NCBI GenBank assembly: GCA_022495995.1
Contig: JAFEMH010001296.1
Coordinates: 186,001-250,000 of the forward strand
DNA: 64,000 nt
Direction of reading: 5' to 3'
Source: Adenophora triphylla var. japonica
Taxonomy: Eukaryota > Streptophyta > Magnoliopsida > Asterales > Campanulaceae
A program made the position numbers and the translations under genes. Below are positions 43,154 through 54,019 of this stretch, in pieces (position 1 is the first letter of the stretch; each line of letters opens with the position of its first letter). Below the pieces are notes generated by a model, which worked only from the letters and a program-made list of their open reading frames with translations, searched no databases and was not told the origin of the DNA.

Positions 43154-43275
43154 CTATTTACTATTGAAACGATCAAAGTTATTCGCGTATTATTGATTAA
43201 TTAAATAAAATAATCAAAATGGTTAATAAATGACCTATTTACCCTTGTTTTGTCCCATTTGTTTTTCCTAAAATC
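43154..43275. repeat. Left TIR arm of element F (right part), after the H insertion
   Basis: The first five bases (CTATT) are the right TSD of H. The rest pairs with 48484-48600 in inverted orientation. Confidence 0.7.
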
Positions 43276-43819
43276 CAAAAATGAAACTTTTTATACATTA
43301 TTTTGTTTTTATTGAGGTTACCCCACCCAATTAAACCCAAATTTACTAATTAACCTTATTAATTAGGCTTAGAAAACCTAATACTTCCCTCAATAATCTG
43401 AAACCTTCGTCCCTTTCTCTCTCTATGTTGCCGATCCCACAATTGAAGAGCACAAGCTCCATGAAGAACACAAGCTTCACCGGTGTCTTCAATCACCACC
43501 TCACTCCCTCGTTCTATCTTCTCTCTCCCTCCCTCTTTTCTTTTCTCTTCATCCGAACCAATTAATTTGCTCAAATCCAAATCGGAGGAAGTTGTACCGG
43601 CGCTGGTTACATGAGATTAGAGTGAAAAACAACAGGGAAAGTCGGACTTGGGATTGGAGCACCATTGATGTTGAGGTCGCGAATGGATAGAGAAGTGTCA
43701 AGAGTGGGGCCGGTAATGCGACGCCGAAGGAGAGAGGGTTAAGGCTGATTGATTTGGGGACAAGAACGGAATAACTAACAAAACCCTTTTCCATTCTTTT
43801 TTCTGATTTTAGGTTTGGG
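43276..43819. other. Interior of element F, left part
   Basis: No recognisable protein; minus frames of 73 and 81 codons (43359-43580, 43549-43794) have no family resemblance. May be a captured genomic fragment. Confidence 0.35.
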
Positions 43820-43828
43820 TAAAATAAA

Positions 43829-44703
43829 GAGAATTGTTATTCACCCCCACAAATTTACTTAATATCCCCGCATTTATATATAAAAATTAAAACTACACCA
43901 CCATTATTACTATTTTATCATTTTAAACCCTTCAATATACACCCTCCTAAACTATCAAAATACACCCGACTCACACCCACACCCACACCCACCCATGTTC
44001 AATTAAGTTAACCCTTTTTAGCATTAAATTACCGGACAACAAGAATAAAACCCACAAATCTACTCTCCCAACTGTTCCTCTTTCTCAGAAAAATTCATCG
44101 ATTCGGCGGACCTTAATTACAAACAAAGAAAAGCCTGCATTTATCCCTTAATTGATTCGTCGCTGCCAAACCCAAATTTCTAGAGAGAGAAAGAAAGACA
44201 AAGAACCCATTTTATAGTGTGTGTGTGTGTGAGAGAGAGAGAGAGAAAGAAAGAGAAAGGGGTTAAGGAAGGAGATGATGGGATGGAGGCAAAAACACCG
44301 TCTCCTTCCTCTCTAATTGCAGAACAGCAGCCATGAACAACAACAAAAAATCGTCACCTTCTACCTTTTCTGCCTCCAACCCCATTGGCTATACTTACAC
44401 CCTCACCTTCAACGGCCGCTGAATTCCATCTCCACCTTCAACAGCCCATCATTGATGTTCATCAAAGATTTGAAATTTCATACAATTAGCGGTCTGTAAA
44501 ATTAGGGTTTAGTGGGAGTAAAAATTTAATGAATTTTGCGGGTGTATTTAGTAGACAAGTAAGTAATATGGAAGAAATCCAATTTGCGGGTGTACAACAT
44601 CGTAGTGAAGGATAATAGAGTCATTTCAATTAATGGCATTTTTTTTTTGAAAATTGTATTGCGGGGGTATTAAGTAATTATGCAGGGGTGAATAACAATT
44701 CTC
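43829..44703. mobile_element. Mutator-like element G with 9-bp TSD
   Basis: 875 bp. The ends GAGAATTGTTATTCACCCC are inverted, continuing to about 45 bp (ACTTAATAxCCCCGCA on both). TSD TAAAATAAA is perfect at 43820-43828 and 44704-44712. No transposase. The interior holds a (GT)n/(GA)n stretch (44218-44260) followed by a 29-codon ATG frame at 44332 (MNNNKKSSPSTFSASNPIGY), which looks like the 5' end of an ordinary plant gene and could be captured. Confidence 0.9.
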
Positions 44704-44712
44704 TAAAATAAA

Positions 44713-44936
44713 CCTTAAACTTGGTTGTAGAGAAGGAGGTTGCATTGAGAGAGTGAGAGAGAGAGGGAAAGGAGAGAGAGAGCTGTAGAGAGAGGATGAA
44801 GGATTTAATTGAATTTCCATTGAAATTGATTCAAGAAAATGTCGATTGTGATTAATTGAAGGATGATAATTGAAGAAGGTGGTGGCTGCGGTTGAAGTTC
44901 GGAGGGGATGTGTGGTTGTGGAGGAAGGAGAAGTAG
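44713..44936. other. Interior of element F between G and E
   Basis: Purine-rich GAGAGAGAGGGA runs; no gene. Ends in AGAAGTAG, the left TSD of E. Confidence 0.4.
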
Positions 44937-47900
44937 TAGACTTGCCCAGCCGGTTTAGACCGACGGTTTCGATTCTGAACCGGCGGTTTACCAAACCGCC
45001 ATCCCTTGAACTGTAACCGGACCGGTTATGAACGGTTCCGGTTCACGGTTTGGACCGTCTGTACCCGTTCCGATTTTGAACCGTCATTTTCAAAATAAAA
45101 AATTTATTTTTTGTGCGGCCGCCCAAAAAAGGCCGAATGTTTTGTGCGATCGCTCAAGCCAGTTATGAAAAAAATTAATTTTTAACAGTTTTTGAATAAA
45201 AAAGTTAAATTTTTAACAGTTTTTTCAAAAACAATTAACTTTTTAACAATTTATGTTAAGTTCTATAAAAAAGTTAACTTTTAAAAAAAAAAAATTGGAT
45301 AAAGAAGACTATTTTAGACTTTTATTTACTACATACATTTTTTGCAAAAAGTTATATAAAAAAAGTTATGAATTTTGAAAGAAATAAAACTTAACTTTTT
45401 TTAAAATAAACGAAAGTATATAAAAGAAAAAGGGACGGTACCCTTAAATTTTATTAATTAAAATAAAATTACAAAGAGGGGGGCAACCAATCTTACCCTT
45501 TTATAAATAAGAGGGGACATTTAGGAGTCTTTACCTCAACCTAACTATTAGAATTAAATAAAAATAAACCTAATCTAAAGTCTAATATATAAAATTACAA
45601 TTAGCCTAATCTAAAGTCTAAAGAGCGGCGTAGTTCAATCGGCTTCGCTTTCCGATGTATCTTCATTAAAGGTCTCCTCCTCCTTGGAACTACTTCTTTT
45701 ATCTTGAAGTCGTAGTTCGACTTTATGTCAATCGCCAAGCACCATTTGATATTCTAAATATTATGGAGACAACCTTGACCTTCATCGGACAAGACACATC
45801 CTCCTACACTAAATACTTCTTCTACGGCGACGGTTGAGGCGGGAGCGGCTAGGATCTCCTTTGCTATCAAGGATAGAATAGGATAATTGTTTGCCCTTCG
45901 TGCCCACCACTTTACAATATCAAATTCTTCTATAGGCTCAAAAGAAGTGATTAAATAATTTTCGAGTTCAACATAAATGGAGCCACCTCGTTGACATTTT
46001 TGACTTCTAGAACTAATTAAATTATCTATAAAGTTAAAGGGATCGCTATCATCGTGAGAACTACTACCACCTACATTTTCACTACTAGGATAAACGATAT
46101 TACCAAAAAGATCATAATATTCTCTATAAAGTGCATATACAATATTTTTAGTCTCAGTTACAACGTCTTTTGCCTTTGGGATAGGTCTATCTAAGTTAAA
46201 ATCAATGCCGGTGGGAAATAGATTCTTATAATAATATTCAAGTATTTGTTCTAAACCATCTTCTCTTATCCTAGGATCTAATAGATTAGCTACTAAAAAC
46301 AATGGGGGAATGTTCAAAAAATATTTAAGCCATTTTGTTCTCATCATACTAATACATTCACCTAAAATTGGACAATCTTTAAAATGCATAAATATATAAC
46401 TAATTTTAGCGGCGTGTTCTAAAACTATCGGTGAAGTGGGATAGTAAGAACCGGATAATTGTACGGTAGCCTCTTTAAAAACTTTCAAAAATTTTTTTAA
46501 ATTATGACAAACGTCCCATTGATGAGGCAATATTATAGTAGAATACTCTATTTGTTGAATAAAATGACACAATAGTTCATGAAAATCATAAGAGTCGGAT
46601 AATATTTTATAAGTGGAATTTCATCGATTTGGAACATCTAGGGAAAATCTTTTAGGTGGGATATTATTTGTTTTACAAAATCTAATCCACAATTTTGTTA
46701 CACTGTAATTTCTCATTACATAAGCAAGAACTTCCTTAATTGGGGCTACATGTTCCTTTAAAGTTGATAAACCATCTTGCACACACAAATTTAAAATATG
46801 ACATATGCACCTAACATGAAAAAAATTACCACCAATGGATGGTTGACAAATTTCAATGAGTGATGGTAAACTAGCAGTATTATTAGCAGCATTATCAAAT
46901 CCAATTGAAAAAATTTTGTGAATCTTGTAAAACTCTAGCAATTTTGTTACAAATATTTTGAGCGTTATGAACAGTATCAAAAGATTTATATGCAAGTAAT
47001 AGTTTTTGTAATTTCCAACTACTATCAATCCAATGACATGTAATTCCTATATAGTTATGAGTTTGCCAATGATCACTCTATATATCGGCACATATAGATA
47101 ATTTCTGGGGTAAATCTTTAAACGTATTAATTAAAGTTAATATCCCTTGTAGATATTGGGCTTTAGTATCACGAGTACTTGTATTTTTATTAATTTCTTT
47201 AGCCGCGGGATTTAAACAAAGTTGTGTCATATTAGACCATAATGTATCATTAGCAAAATTAAAGGGTAATCCTTTAGCAGCAATATATTTTGCCATTTCT
47301 CTTCTATACATTGCATTATCAAATTTAAATAATTGTGAAGACGTACCTTGTGAGGATCCCGTAAATCCTTGTAGTTGTGTTTGATTTTGGGCATCTCCAA
47401 CTTGATCGGAGTGCTTTGACTCCAAGTGTCTTTTAAATGACCCATAACCACCTCCATGGGTAAAGTAAAATGTGGAAGTGCAATAGTTGCAATAAACCGT
47501 GTATTTGTTGGTACCTTCAATTGGCACTTTTGTAAAGTGCATGGTCATGATGTCGGACCTCCCCGTGGTTCGACCTCCTCGACCTCGGATTTGACCCCCA
47601 CCTCGCGCTTCACTTTAGGTTTGAGTGGTTTGAGTGTTACTCCCTTGGGTATGACCACGATCACCCATTGAAAATGTTGTATCAACTTCCTCATCGCTCA
47701 ATTCGAGCGTTTCATTTGGTTGTACATTAATATTATCCCAAATGGAATCATCAACGGGAAAAAATGGATGCGAAGTTGGATTGCTAGTGGTTGCCTTCTT
47801 CTTTCCCCTATCGCCACCGGCTCCACGGGATGAAGACATTTTTTTGTGTGTGAAAAAAATGGAATTATGTAAAAAAAATGGAATTTTGTGAAAATAATAG

Positions 47901-48375
47901 AATTATGTGGAAAAAATGAAATTATGGAGACTTTGAGATAATATAGAGATTGAGAGAATGAGTTGAGAATGGTGTGAAAAAAATGAAGGGAGGGGGAGGG
48001 TATTTATAGGTTGGAAAATGGAGAGAAAAAGTTTAAATTTTTTTTTTTTACATTTTAGCCCCTAAAACGGCTAGAAAGCCGTTATCTAACGGGAAAGTAA
48101 CAGCAACCGTCGGATTAGCCTAATCAACGGCCCAGATCAAGTAGCCGTTATCCTCTGAACTGCCGGTTAACCGCCGGTTCCGATTCACGGTTCCGGTTCA
48201 CGATTCAGGAACCGCCAGTTCACCGATTTTGAAAAATAAAAATCGTAACCGGACCGGATAACCGACGGTTCGGTTCAAGGGCGGTTCACGGTTCAGGCGG
48301 TTGCGGTTTCTCGCCAGTTCTTGACCGGTCTGGTTCCGGTCCGAACCGACGGTTCTGACCGGTTGGGCAAGTCTA
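44937..48375 (-). mobile_element. hAT DNA transposon E, defective
   Basis: 3439 bp. The ends TAGACTTGCCCAGCCGG and, inverted at 48359-48375, TAGACTTGCCCAACCGG match with one difference. The 8-bp TSD is AGAAGTAG (44929-44936) against AGAGGTAG (48376-48383), one mismatch. About 130-200 bp at each end is dense in ACCGG/AACCG-type motifs. It carries a broken BED-type transposase gene on the minus strand. Two phrases (GTGCGGCCGCCCAAA and GTGCGATCGCTCAAG, near 45114-45160) resemble the palindromic modules in the LTR of element B. Confidence 0.92.
45625..47839 (-). pseudogene. hAT transposase pseudogene (BED zinc finger / RICESLEEPER-like)
   Basis: Minus-strand reading starts MSSSRGAGGDRGKKK. A BED zinc finger follows (47548-47380: CNYC..HLESKH). 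Then a hAT core with IGFDNAANN and FFHVRCICHILNLCVQDGL (46900-46770), a DUF4413-like region (46440-46130: KWLKYFLNIPPLFLVANLLD) and the dimerisation motif SLIAKEILAAPASTVAVEEV (about 45880). Damage: a stop near 47078, a frameshift between 47078 and 47028, a stop at 46621, a stop at 45754, after which recognisable coding continues (LGD..KVELRLQDKRSSSKEEE) to about 45625. In an intact copy this enzyme would cut and rejoin element ends in the nucleus. Confidence 0.85.
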
Positions 48376-48483
48376 AGAGGTAGTGGTTGAATTGGGGATG
48401 GTGGGAAGAGGATGGGTTGGGGGGAGAGGGGAGGCTAATAAAAATAAAAAAATTGAATAAAAAAATTCATTTTTGTATTTTTT

Positions 48484-48602
48484 GAAAAAACAAATGAGAC
48501 AAACAAGGGTAAATGGTTCATTTATTAACGATTTTGGTTATTTTAATTAATTAACGAATAATATGTAGTTACTTTGATTGTTTCGATACTGCAAAAGTCA
48601 AT
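48484..48602. repeat. Right TIR arm of element F
   Basis: Inverted partner of 43159-43275. Confidence 0.7.
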
Positions 48603-48610
48603 ATGTAATG

Positions 48611-48788
48611 CTCCCTCCGTTCCTAAAAGATTGTCTTGTTGTACATTTTACAATTATTAAGGAAGAGCTTCACCTTCTTGTACCTTAGTAGATTTGCACT
48701 AACATTCATACATAAGTTTAGAAATGAAATATACTTTTTGGGATAAGTTAAAATGGCAAATGGGATAATCTTTCAGGGACGGAGGGAG
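48611..48788. mobile_element. Stowaway-type MITE
   Basis: 178 bp, ends CTCCCTCCGTTCCTAAAAGA and (complement) CTCCCTCCGTCCCTGAAAGA. Right flank TA, left flank TG, so one TSD base has changed. Confidence 0.85.
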
Positions 48789-48850
48789 TAATTGAATAGT
48801 ACAGTCATATAACAATAAATTCATTTATATATCTTACTGCTAAATGTATA

Positions 48851-49124
48851 CTCCCTCCGTCCCATTACAAGGAGGAAAATTACTGTAGACGCGTAGAATA
48901 AGGAAAAAAATAATGATATAAATGTTGTGAGTGTAAAAGTAAAATAGGAGAGAGAATGAGTGGAGGGAATAGTGAATTATAATGGTGTTGTGAGTATTAA
49001 AATAATGTAGGAGAGAGAATGAGTGGAGGGAATAGTAAAGATTCCTTTCCATTTTAGGAAGTTTGTGGTTTGTAATGGGACGCCCAAAAAGGAAAGTTTG
49101 TGGCTTGTAATGGGACGGAGGGAG
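48851..49124. mobile_element. Stowaway-type MITE
   Basis: 274 bp, ends CTCCCTCCGTCCCATTACAA inverted, TA on both sides (48849-48850, 49125-49126). Contains an internal direct repeat GGAGAGAGAATGAGTGGAGG (about 48947 and 49010). The 70-codon minus frame in it is an artefact. Confidence 0.92.
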
Positions 49125-49182
49125 TAAATAATATCGTCATCCCTAAATCTTGCTTCTACAAGCTAAGACACCCTCTCTTATT

Positions 49183-49641
49183 CTAATTCTCAGATCCTAT
49201 TAGAGCAAAAGCAATTGCATTAATCATTTGCTCCTCCTCCAGATCAACATTTTCATACCGGTGCTCCCTTTGTACATCTTGGGAATGCCGCCCAACTGCG
49301 ACTTTCTCCGGTAGAACCAAACACCGGCAGAGAGGACAAGTTGGCGAATCATGAATAACTAGCCACTTATCAATGCAATCTATGTGAAAAACATGTTTGC
49401 AGTTTTTCAGCTCTCTCACCTCTTCCCCTCCCACATATTCCGACACACAAATCGCACACTCATCCAAATCTTGCCTAGATTCGCTCCCAAGAGTATATCT
49501 TGAGGTGTTCTTTTCGATTGATTCAAGATACTTGTTTGAGGTTAAACGTTTGTAGGTGTCACACAAACCGAGAACAACAAGTTGCGTGGATCTAAGTACT
49601 TCAGGAAACAGCATGGTCAAGAATTCGGTCAAAGAGCTCAT
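49183..49641 (-). CDS. RING-H2 finger E3 ubiquitin ligase, small (RHA/BRH1-like)
   Basis: 152 codons from MSSLTEFLTMLFPEVLRS. An upstream in-frame ATG at 49683 would add 14 residues, but a TATA-like CATATAAATACA at about 49712-49723 (minus) puts the start of transcription close to it, so I prefer 49641. Residues 1-30 contain a hydrophobic stretch (LVVLGLCDTY). The RING-H2 domain is complete: C62, C65, C81, H83, H86, C89, C102, C105, with the conserved DKWL Trp. It would pass ubiquitin from an E2 to unknown targets. Single exon and intact. Related small proteins are hormone-responsive in Arabidopsis; nothing here shows that. Confidence 0.85.
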   Translation of the reverse strand: MSSLTEFLTMLFPEVLRSTQLVVLGLCDTYKRLTSNKYLESIEKNTSRYTLGSESRQDLDECAICVSEYVGGEEVRELKNCKHVFHIDCIDKWLVIHDSPTCPLCRCLVLPEKVAVGRHSQDVQREHRYENVDLEEEQMINAIAFALIGSEN

Positions 49642-49699
49642 ATTTAGGTTTAGGGATGTGGCAAATATGTAAAGTTTGATCAAGTTTTATTTGAATGCT

Positions 49700-50354
49700 G
49701 ATATTTGTATATGTATTTATATGTATGTAAATATTTAATGGGTAATTTTTGATTCAGTGAGTGAGGATGTTGTGAAATTTTAAGGTTCTTTGTTTGTTTG
49801 GATTGACGTTTTTGAGGTGACAATGGGAAAGTGTGTGTTTTGTTCATTGAATATATACTTGGCTTAAGGTTTTTGGTTCAAGTTCACGGCCATGGCCATT
49901 GTATGCTGCCATGAATCTAAGGGGCAAAATGGTGAATTCAGTGTGTATGTATACGCGTACCTACTATTGAAGGACATAGGAAGCTGGAAATAAAATTAAT
50001 ATTGACATACAATAATTAAATTAATTATGATCGCTACAACACAAACTTTGGCCGCATTATTTAATGTCTATACAACTATACAACTGAACTGCATAATAGT
50101 TCAACAAAAAAAATTGGGATCTATACGGTAGTTCAACGTATTCAACAATTGTGATTAAATCTCTTTCGGGTGATCTATGTTGATAGAAATGGGGTGTCAA
50201 GATTACACCCTTGATGAACTATTCCAACGGATCAAAATTGGACTTCTGTGATTGCCGGCCTCGAACCCAACTAGGGGATCTGAAAATTGCTCCTCCCATT
50301 GGTTGTTCAGTGCTTCAGCTGGTCGATGGTTAAAATTTTGCCACATATTTTCAT
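49700..50354. other. Intergenic sequence upstream of the RING gene
   Basis: A+T-rich promoter-side sequence of the minus-strand RING gene with a TATA-like motif at about 49712-49723. No other gene recognised. Confidence 0.4.
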
Positions 50355-50357
50355 TTA

Positions 50358-51410
50358 GGCTCCGTTTGTTTCGACGTAAAATATTTTTTGGAAAACGTTT
50401 TCGGAAAATGTTTTCCTGTAAAATGTTTTCCTGTAAAATGTTTTACGAAGGTAGGGCGTAAAATATTTTACGGAGGAAGGGTGTAAAATGTTTTCGGGTG
50501 TTTGGTAAGAAAAATGTTTTTCGGAAGGACGTAAAATGTTTTATTAAAAAAAAAAATTTTAATCATTTTTTGTAACCACCCCACCCACCCACCCCCCACC
50601 ACCCCAATTTTTTTTTTTTTATAACCGCCTCCCCCCCACCCCCACCCCCAATTTTTTTTTTATTTTTTTTTGTAACCGCCCCACCCACCCCCTGCCTACC
50701 CCACCCCACCCCACCCCCCACCCCCAATTTTTTTTTTGTAACCACCCCACCCACCCCCTGCCTACCCCACCCTACCCACCCACCCCCCACCCCCACACAC
50801 AAAAAAAAAATTGGGGGTGTATGAGGTGGGGTGGTAGGCAGCGTGGAGGGCCATTACAAAAAAATTTGGGGTAAGGGGGTGAGAGAGGCGTTACAAAAAA
50901 AAAAAAAAAAAAAATTGGGGGTGGGGCGGTTACAAAAAAAAATTGGGGGTGGGGTGGGGTGGGGTGGGGGGGTGGGATTGGGTGGGTTGGGGTAGGCAGG
51001 GGGTGGGTGGGACGGTTACAAAAAAAAAAAATTAAAATGGGTGGGTGGGGTGGGTGGGGTGGGGTAGGCAGGGGTGGGTGGGGCGGTTACAAAAAAAAAA
51101 TTGGGGGGGGGGGTGGGTGTGTGGGGCGATTACAAAAAAAAATTATTATGTTGTATCTTGTGAAATATGAGTTGTACATGAGGGGCACCATTTTTCGAAA
51201 AATGTTTTACTTAGGACAAGGTCAGTAAGTCGTTTTACTTAGGAAGGGCGTAAATGTTTTCCGGAAAACGTTTTCTCCATTTTCCGAAAAATAACCAAAC
51301 AGCGAAAAACGAGTTATTTTCCGAAAAATATTTTCCGGGGGCTCAACCAAACGGCGTAAAACAAGTTATTTTACGAAAACAAGTTGTTTTACGCCCAAAC
51401 AAACGGAGCC
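50358..51410. mobile_element. Tourist-like (PIF/Harbinger) foldback element with C-rich and G-rich arms
   Basis: 1053 bp. Ends GGCTCCGTTTGTTT inverted; TSD TTA at 50355-50357 and 51411-51413. The outer parts (50370-50560 and 51190-51400) hold GTAAAATGTTTTCCGGAAAA-type repeats. The inner left half (50565-50800) repeats GTAACC(G/A)CCCCACCC..CCCCAATTTTTTT. The inner right half (50810-51140) repeats its complement AAAAATTGGGGG..GGGGCGGTTAC. No coding; open frames here are low-complexity Gly/Val/Trp strings. Confidence 0.85.
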
Positions 51411-51413
51411 TTA

Positions 51414-52335
51414 CTTTCAATATTCCCACTCTCATAGGGGACAAAACCCACTTGACAATAGTAGTAAAAAAAAAAATTAAACCGTCATAATTTAAGGTTT
51501 TTATTTGTTTTATTTCATAAAATTGAAAATGAGACTCACTTGCTACACTCACGTTAACATTAAACTAGAACTGAGGCAGTGGCGGATCCAGCACTTTTTC
51601 TGATTGTGGGCCAAAAATTTCAATGTTACAGTTCATGGTCGTTGATATATAAAAGCATTTTCGTTCTAATAAATTAACAAAGTTTTATCTGAAATCACAC
51701 TTAAAACTATTATTTATAATCTATGATATTGCAATTTTTTAAGAATATTTGATGCTTTCAAGAACCAATCAACTTTATTTGACTCTAGAATTATGAAATT
51801 GAGCATTAAAAATTAGAAAATTGAGTATAACGAAAAATCCCAAAAAAAATAATTTTAAAGTAATTGTAGTAATTTGAGAATGAAATCATGAAAATTTCAT
51901 CCTCAAACTGCTCCAAAATTACTGTAAAATTAAAGTAATTTACGATTAATAAGAGAAATTAGTGGCGTTTGTGAAAACTTGATCAACAAGAATAATCTTT
52001 ATTGGAGCCTTTTTTCTAGAAAAATTGAGTTTTTTATTAATGAATGGCTTAATCCATTTTAAGAGTGACAATTGAAAGTGCTAAAATTGAATTTGGTGGA
52101 GTTTGAATCTCTAGCATCTCTCATATGTAAATGGACATCGGACGCCGGTTGAGATAAAGCTATTTGGCATTAGATCTTTAAAAACGAGAGAGAGTGAGAG
52201 TGAGAGAGAGACCGAGGACTCAGAAGAGAGATACCTTTCCAAACTTGAATGTCATTATCATCTTCAACAACCCGTTTGTACATTGATGAGTGCAGAGAGC
52301 GTGTGTGTTTTATTTATTTACTTTAGATAAGTTAT
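51414..52335. other. Intergenic sequence, possible hAT-like end at 51576
   Basis: CAGTGGCGGATCCAGCAC at 51576-51593 resembles the terminal sequence of some plant hAT elements, but I do not find its inverted partner or a TSD. The rest is A+T-rich with no gene. A (GA)n stretch lies at about 52188-52212. Confidence 0.3.
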
Positions 52336-52337
52336 TA

Positions 52338-52479
52338 CTCTCTCGGTTTCATAATAAATGACACGTTTCTAAATTAGGAACAAAGTTAGTCCAATTTTAC
52401 TATTGTACATATTGGTAAAACACACTCATTGAAAATATTAACAAGTCAAATATGATATTTATTATGAAACAGCGAGAGT
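52338..52479. mobile_element. Short Stowaway-like MITE
   Basis: 142 bp. CTCTCTCGGTTTCATAATAA and its inverted partner (complement CTCTCGCTGTTTCATAATAA). TA at 52336-52337 and 52480-52481. Confidence 0.8.
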
Positions 52480-52664
52480 ACTACCTCCATCTCAAATTTC
52501 ATCCCAAAATAAATGTTAAAATACACTTTTAATCAAAGTTAAGTTCGGGCATTCATTTTGTTTGAGAGAGAGTGTGTGTGTTTTGTTTGATTCTTTATTT
52601 TTTATTTGTTTTAAACCAAGAAGCTTAAAAAAACAAAAAATTCAGTGTGCGCACTCACCCTAAG

Positions 52665-52865
52665 AGTATGCACAGTGGTGAGCGAAATTTTCGCTTATCG
52701 GATGAGCGTATCTGGTGATTGAGCGAACTTTCTCTTACAAAAACTGATATTCAGTAGTGGTGAGCCAAATTTTTCGCTTATCGGATGAGCGTATCTGGTG
52801 ATTGAGTGAACTTTCTCTTACAAAAACTGATATTTGGTAGTGGTGAGCCAAATTTTTCGCTCATG
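52665..52865. repeat. About 95-bp direct repeat, two and a bit copies
   Basis: AGTGGTGAGC(G/C)(A)AATTTTTCGC..TTATCGGATGAGCGTATCTG..CTTTCTCTTACAAAAACTGA repeats at about 52672, 52757 and 52847. GAGTATGCACAGTGG at its left edge after TAA looks like a PIF/Harbinger terminus. Confidence 0.7.
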
Positions 52866-53349
52866 ACATTTTTATAATTAATAAAAAAAAATTAAGATTA
52901 GCTATTTTATTTTATAAATTAATGATATAAATTAGTTTTTTTACTCGTCCACATTACAAAATATATAATTTTTTTCATTGTATTGCATTTTCTTGTAAAT
53001 CAAACACTAACAAATTAACATCATTTTGATATCTAAAACATTAAATACATGAAAATAATAACTTAACACATAATTTACATATGAAAACAAAGTATGGTAA
53101 TAGTAGATAAAATGCTACATATAATATTAAAAGTTATTGATCGCACATATATACTCAATCAAATATGCTTGATAGCCATTTATATGGTTTTGTTTTGTAG
53201 ATCTCGTTTGCGTGCTGTGTATTCGGTGATAATGTTTTCAACATGTGAAATTTCGATCGTGTACGTGAAAGTATCATATTGATCAATTCAGGTGTACTTT
53301 TTTCCCCTTCCCTTATTTTTGAGTTTGTACGCCCAAAACTCACTCGAAT

Positions 53350-53680
53350 TGTCATAGTTTCAATATCAATCTTGTTCGTTTTCAACAATCATATTATGTA
53401 ATATGATGTAAGCTGTCATTATTTTACCAAGAACTACCTCACTCCAAGCGAGTGACGGCTTACGAAGTATTGAACAAAATTTTTCCCGAAATAAAATCTA
53501 TATAACGATATACGTCTTTTCTGCATATGTCTCTTGTCTTTTTGCAAATAATTTGTATTTTTCCTCTATGAGGAGGGCAATTGAATTGATGAATGTAGTC
53601 CATGGTGGATAGATGTCATTTGTGAGATAATATTCTTTGTTGTATTAATTGACATTCACTTGAAAACGAACATGCGCGCC
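53350..53680 (-). pseudogene. PIF/Harbinger transposase fragment (ALP1-like), C-terminal
   Basis: Minus-strand reading YYLTNDIYPPWTTFINSIAL (about 53640-53580), then KLFAKRQETYAEK, then a frame break and, further on, WSEVVLGKIMTAYIILHNMI followed by VENEQD (about 53440-53370). This is the characteristic end of the DDE domain of PIF/Harbinger transposases, where YYLADGIYP and ILHNMIVEDE are the usual wording. Stops and frameshifts break it. The surrounding 52660-54010 may be the remains of one element. Confidence 0.75.
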
Positions 53681-54019
53681 ACATTTTGGATCGTTAGCCA
53701 ACATTTACTCGAGTCAAACTTGATTTAAATCATATCCGAAATTGTTTCGTAATTATCGATATTCAAAAACTCAATTATTTTTTTTTAACTTAAGCTTAAA
53801 GAGAGAAAGTAGAGAAGAAGAGGTAACAATAATCTATATAATATTAGACTCTATTTATATGCTAAAAAATATGAACTTTTTTGATATTTTACATAAACTA
53901 TTTTGTTTGGGGTAAATCAAAATGAAGAAATAAATATTTAATCCGTTTTCAGTTTACTCACAATTTTGCTCAAAATGTGAGCGAAACAGTTTCGGTAAGG
54001 AATTTGAGTGAAAATTCGC

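Larger units (their letters stand above)
36131..48608. mobile_element. Long-TIR element F carrying three nested insertions (G, H, E)
   Basis: 43159-43270 and the complement of 48484-48600 are the two arms of an imperfect inverted repeat of over 100 bp (shared phrases GAAACxATCAAAGT, TTAATTAAATAAAATAA, TTTACCCTTGTTT, CATTTGTTTTT). The left arm is interrupted by element H; the arm seems to resume for about 30 bp before 36161 (ATTACCGATTAG beside ATTACATATTGA). Without G, H and E the element would be about 1.15 kb. No transposase; superfamily unclear, Mutator-like on TIR length only. Confidence 0.6.

Noticed and set aside
50563..51228. Gly/Val/Trp-rich ORFs in the G/C-rich foldback
   Set aside because: Low-complexity sequence; no start context or homology.
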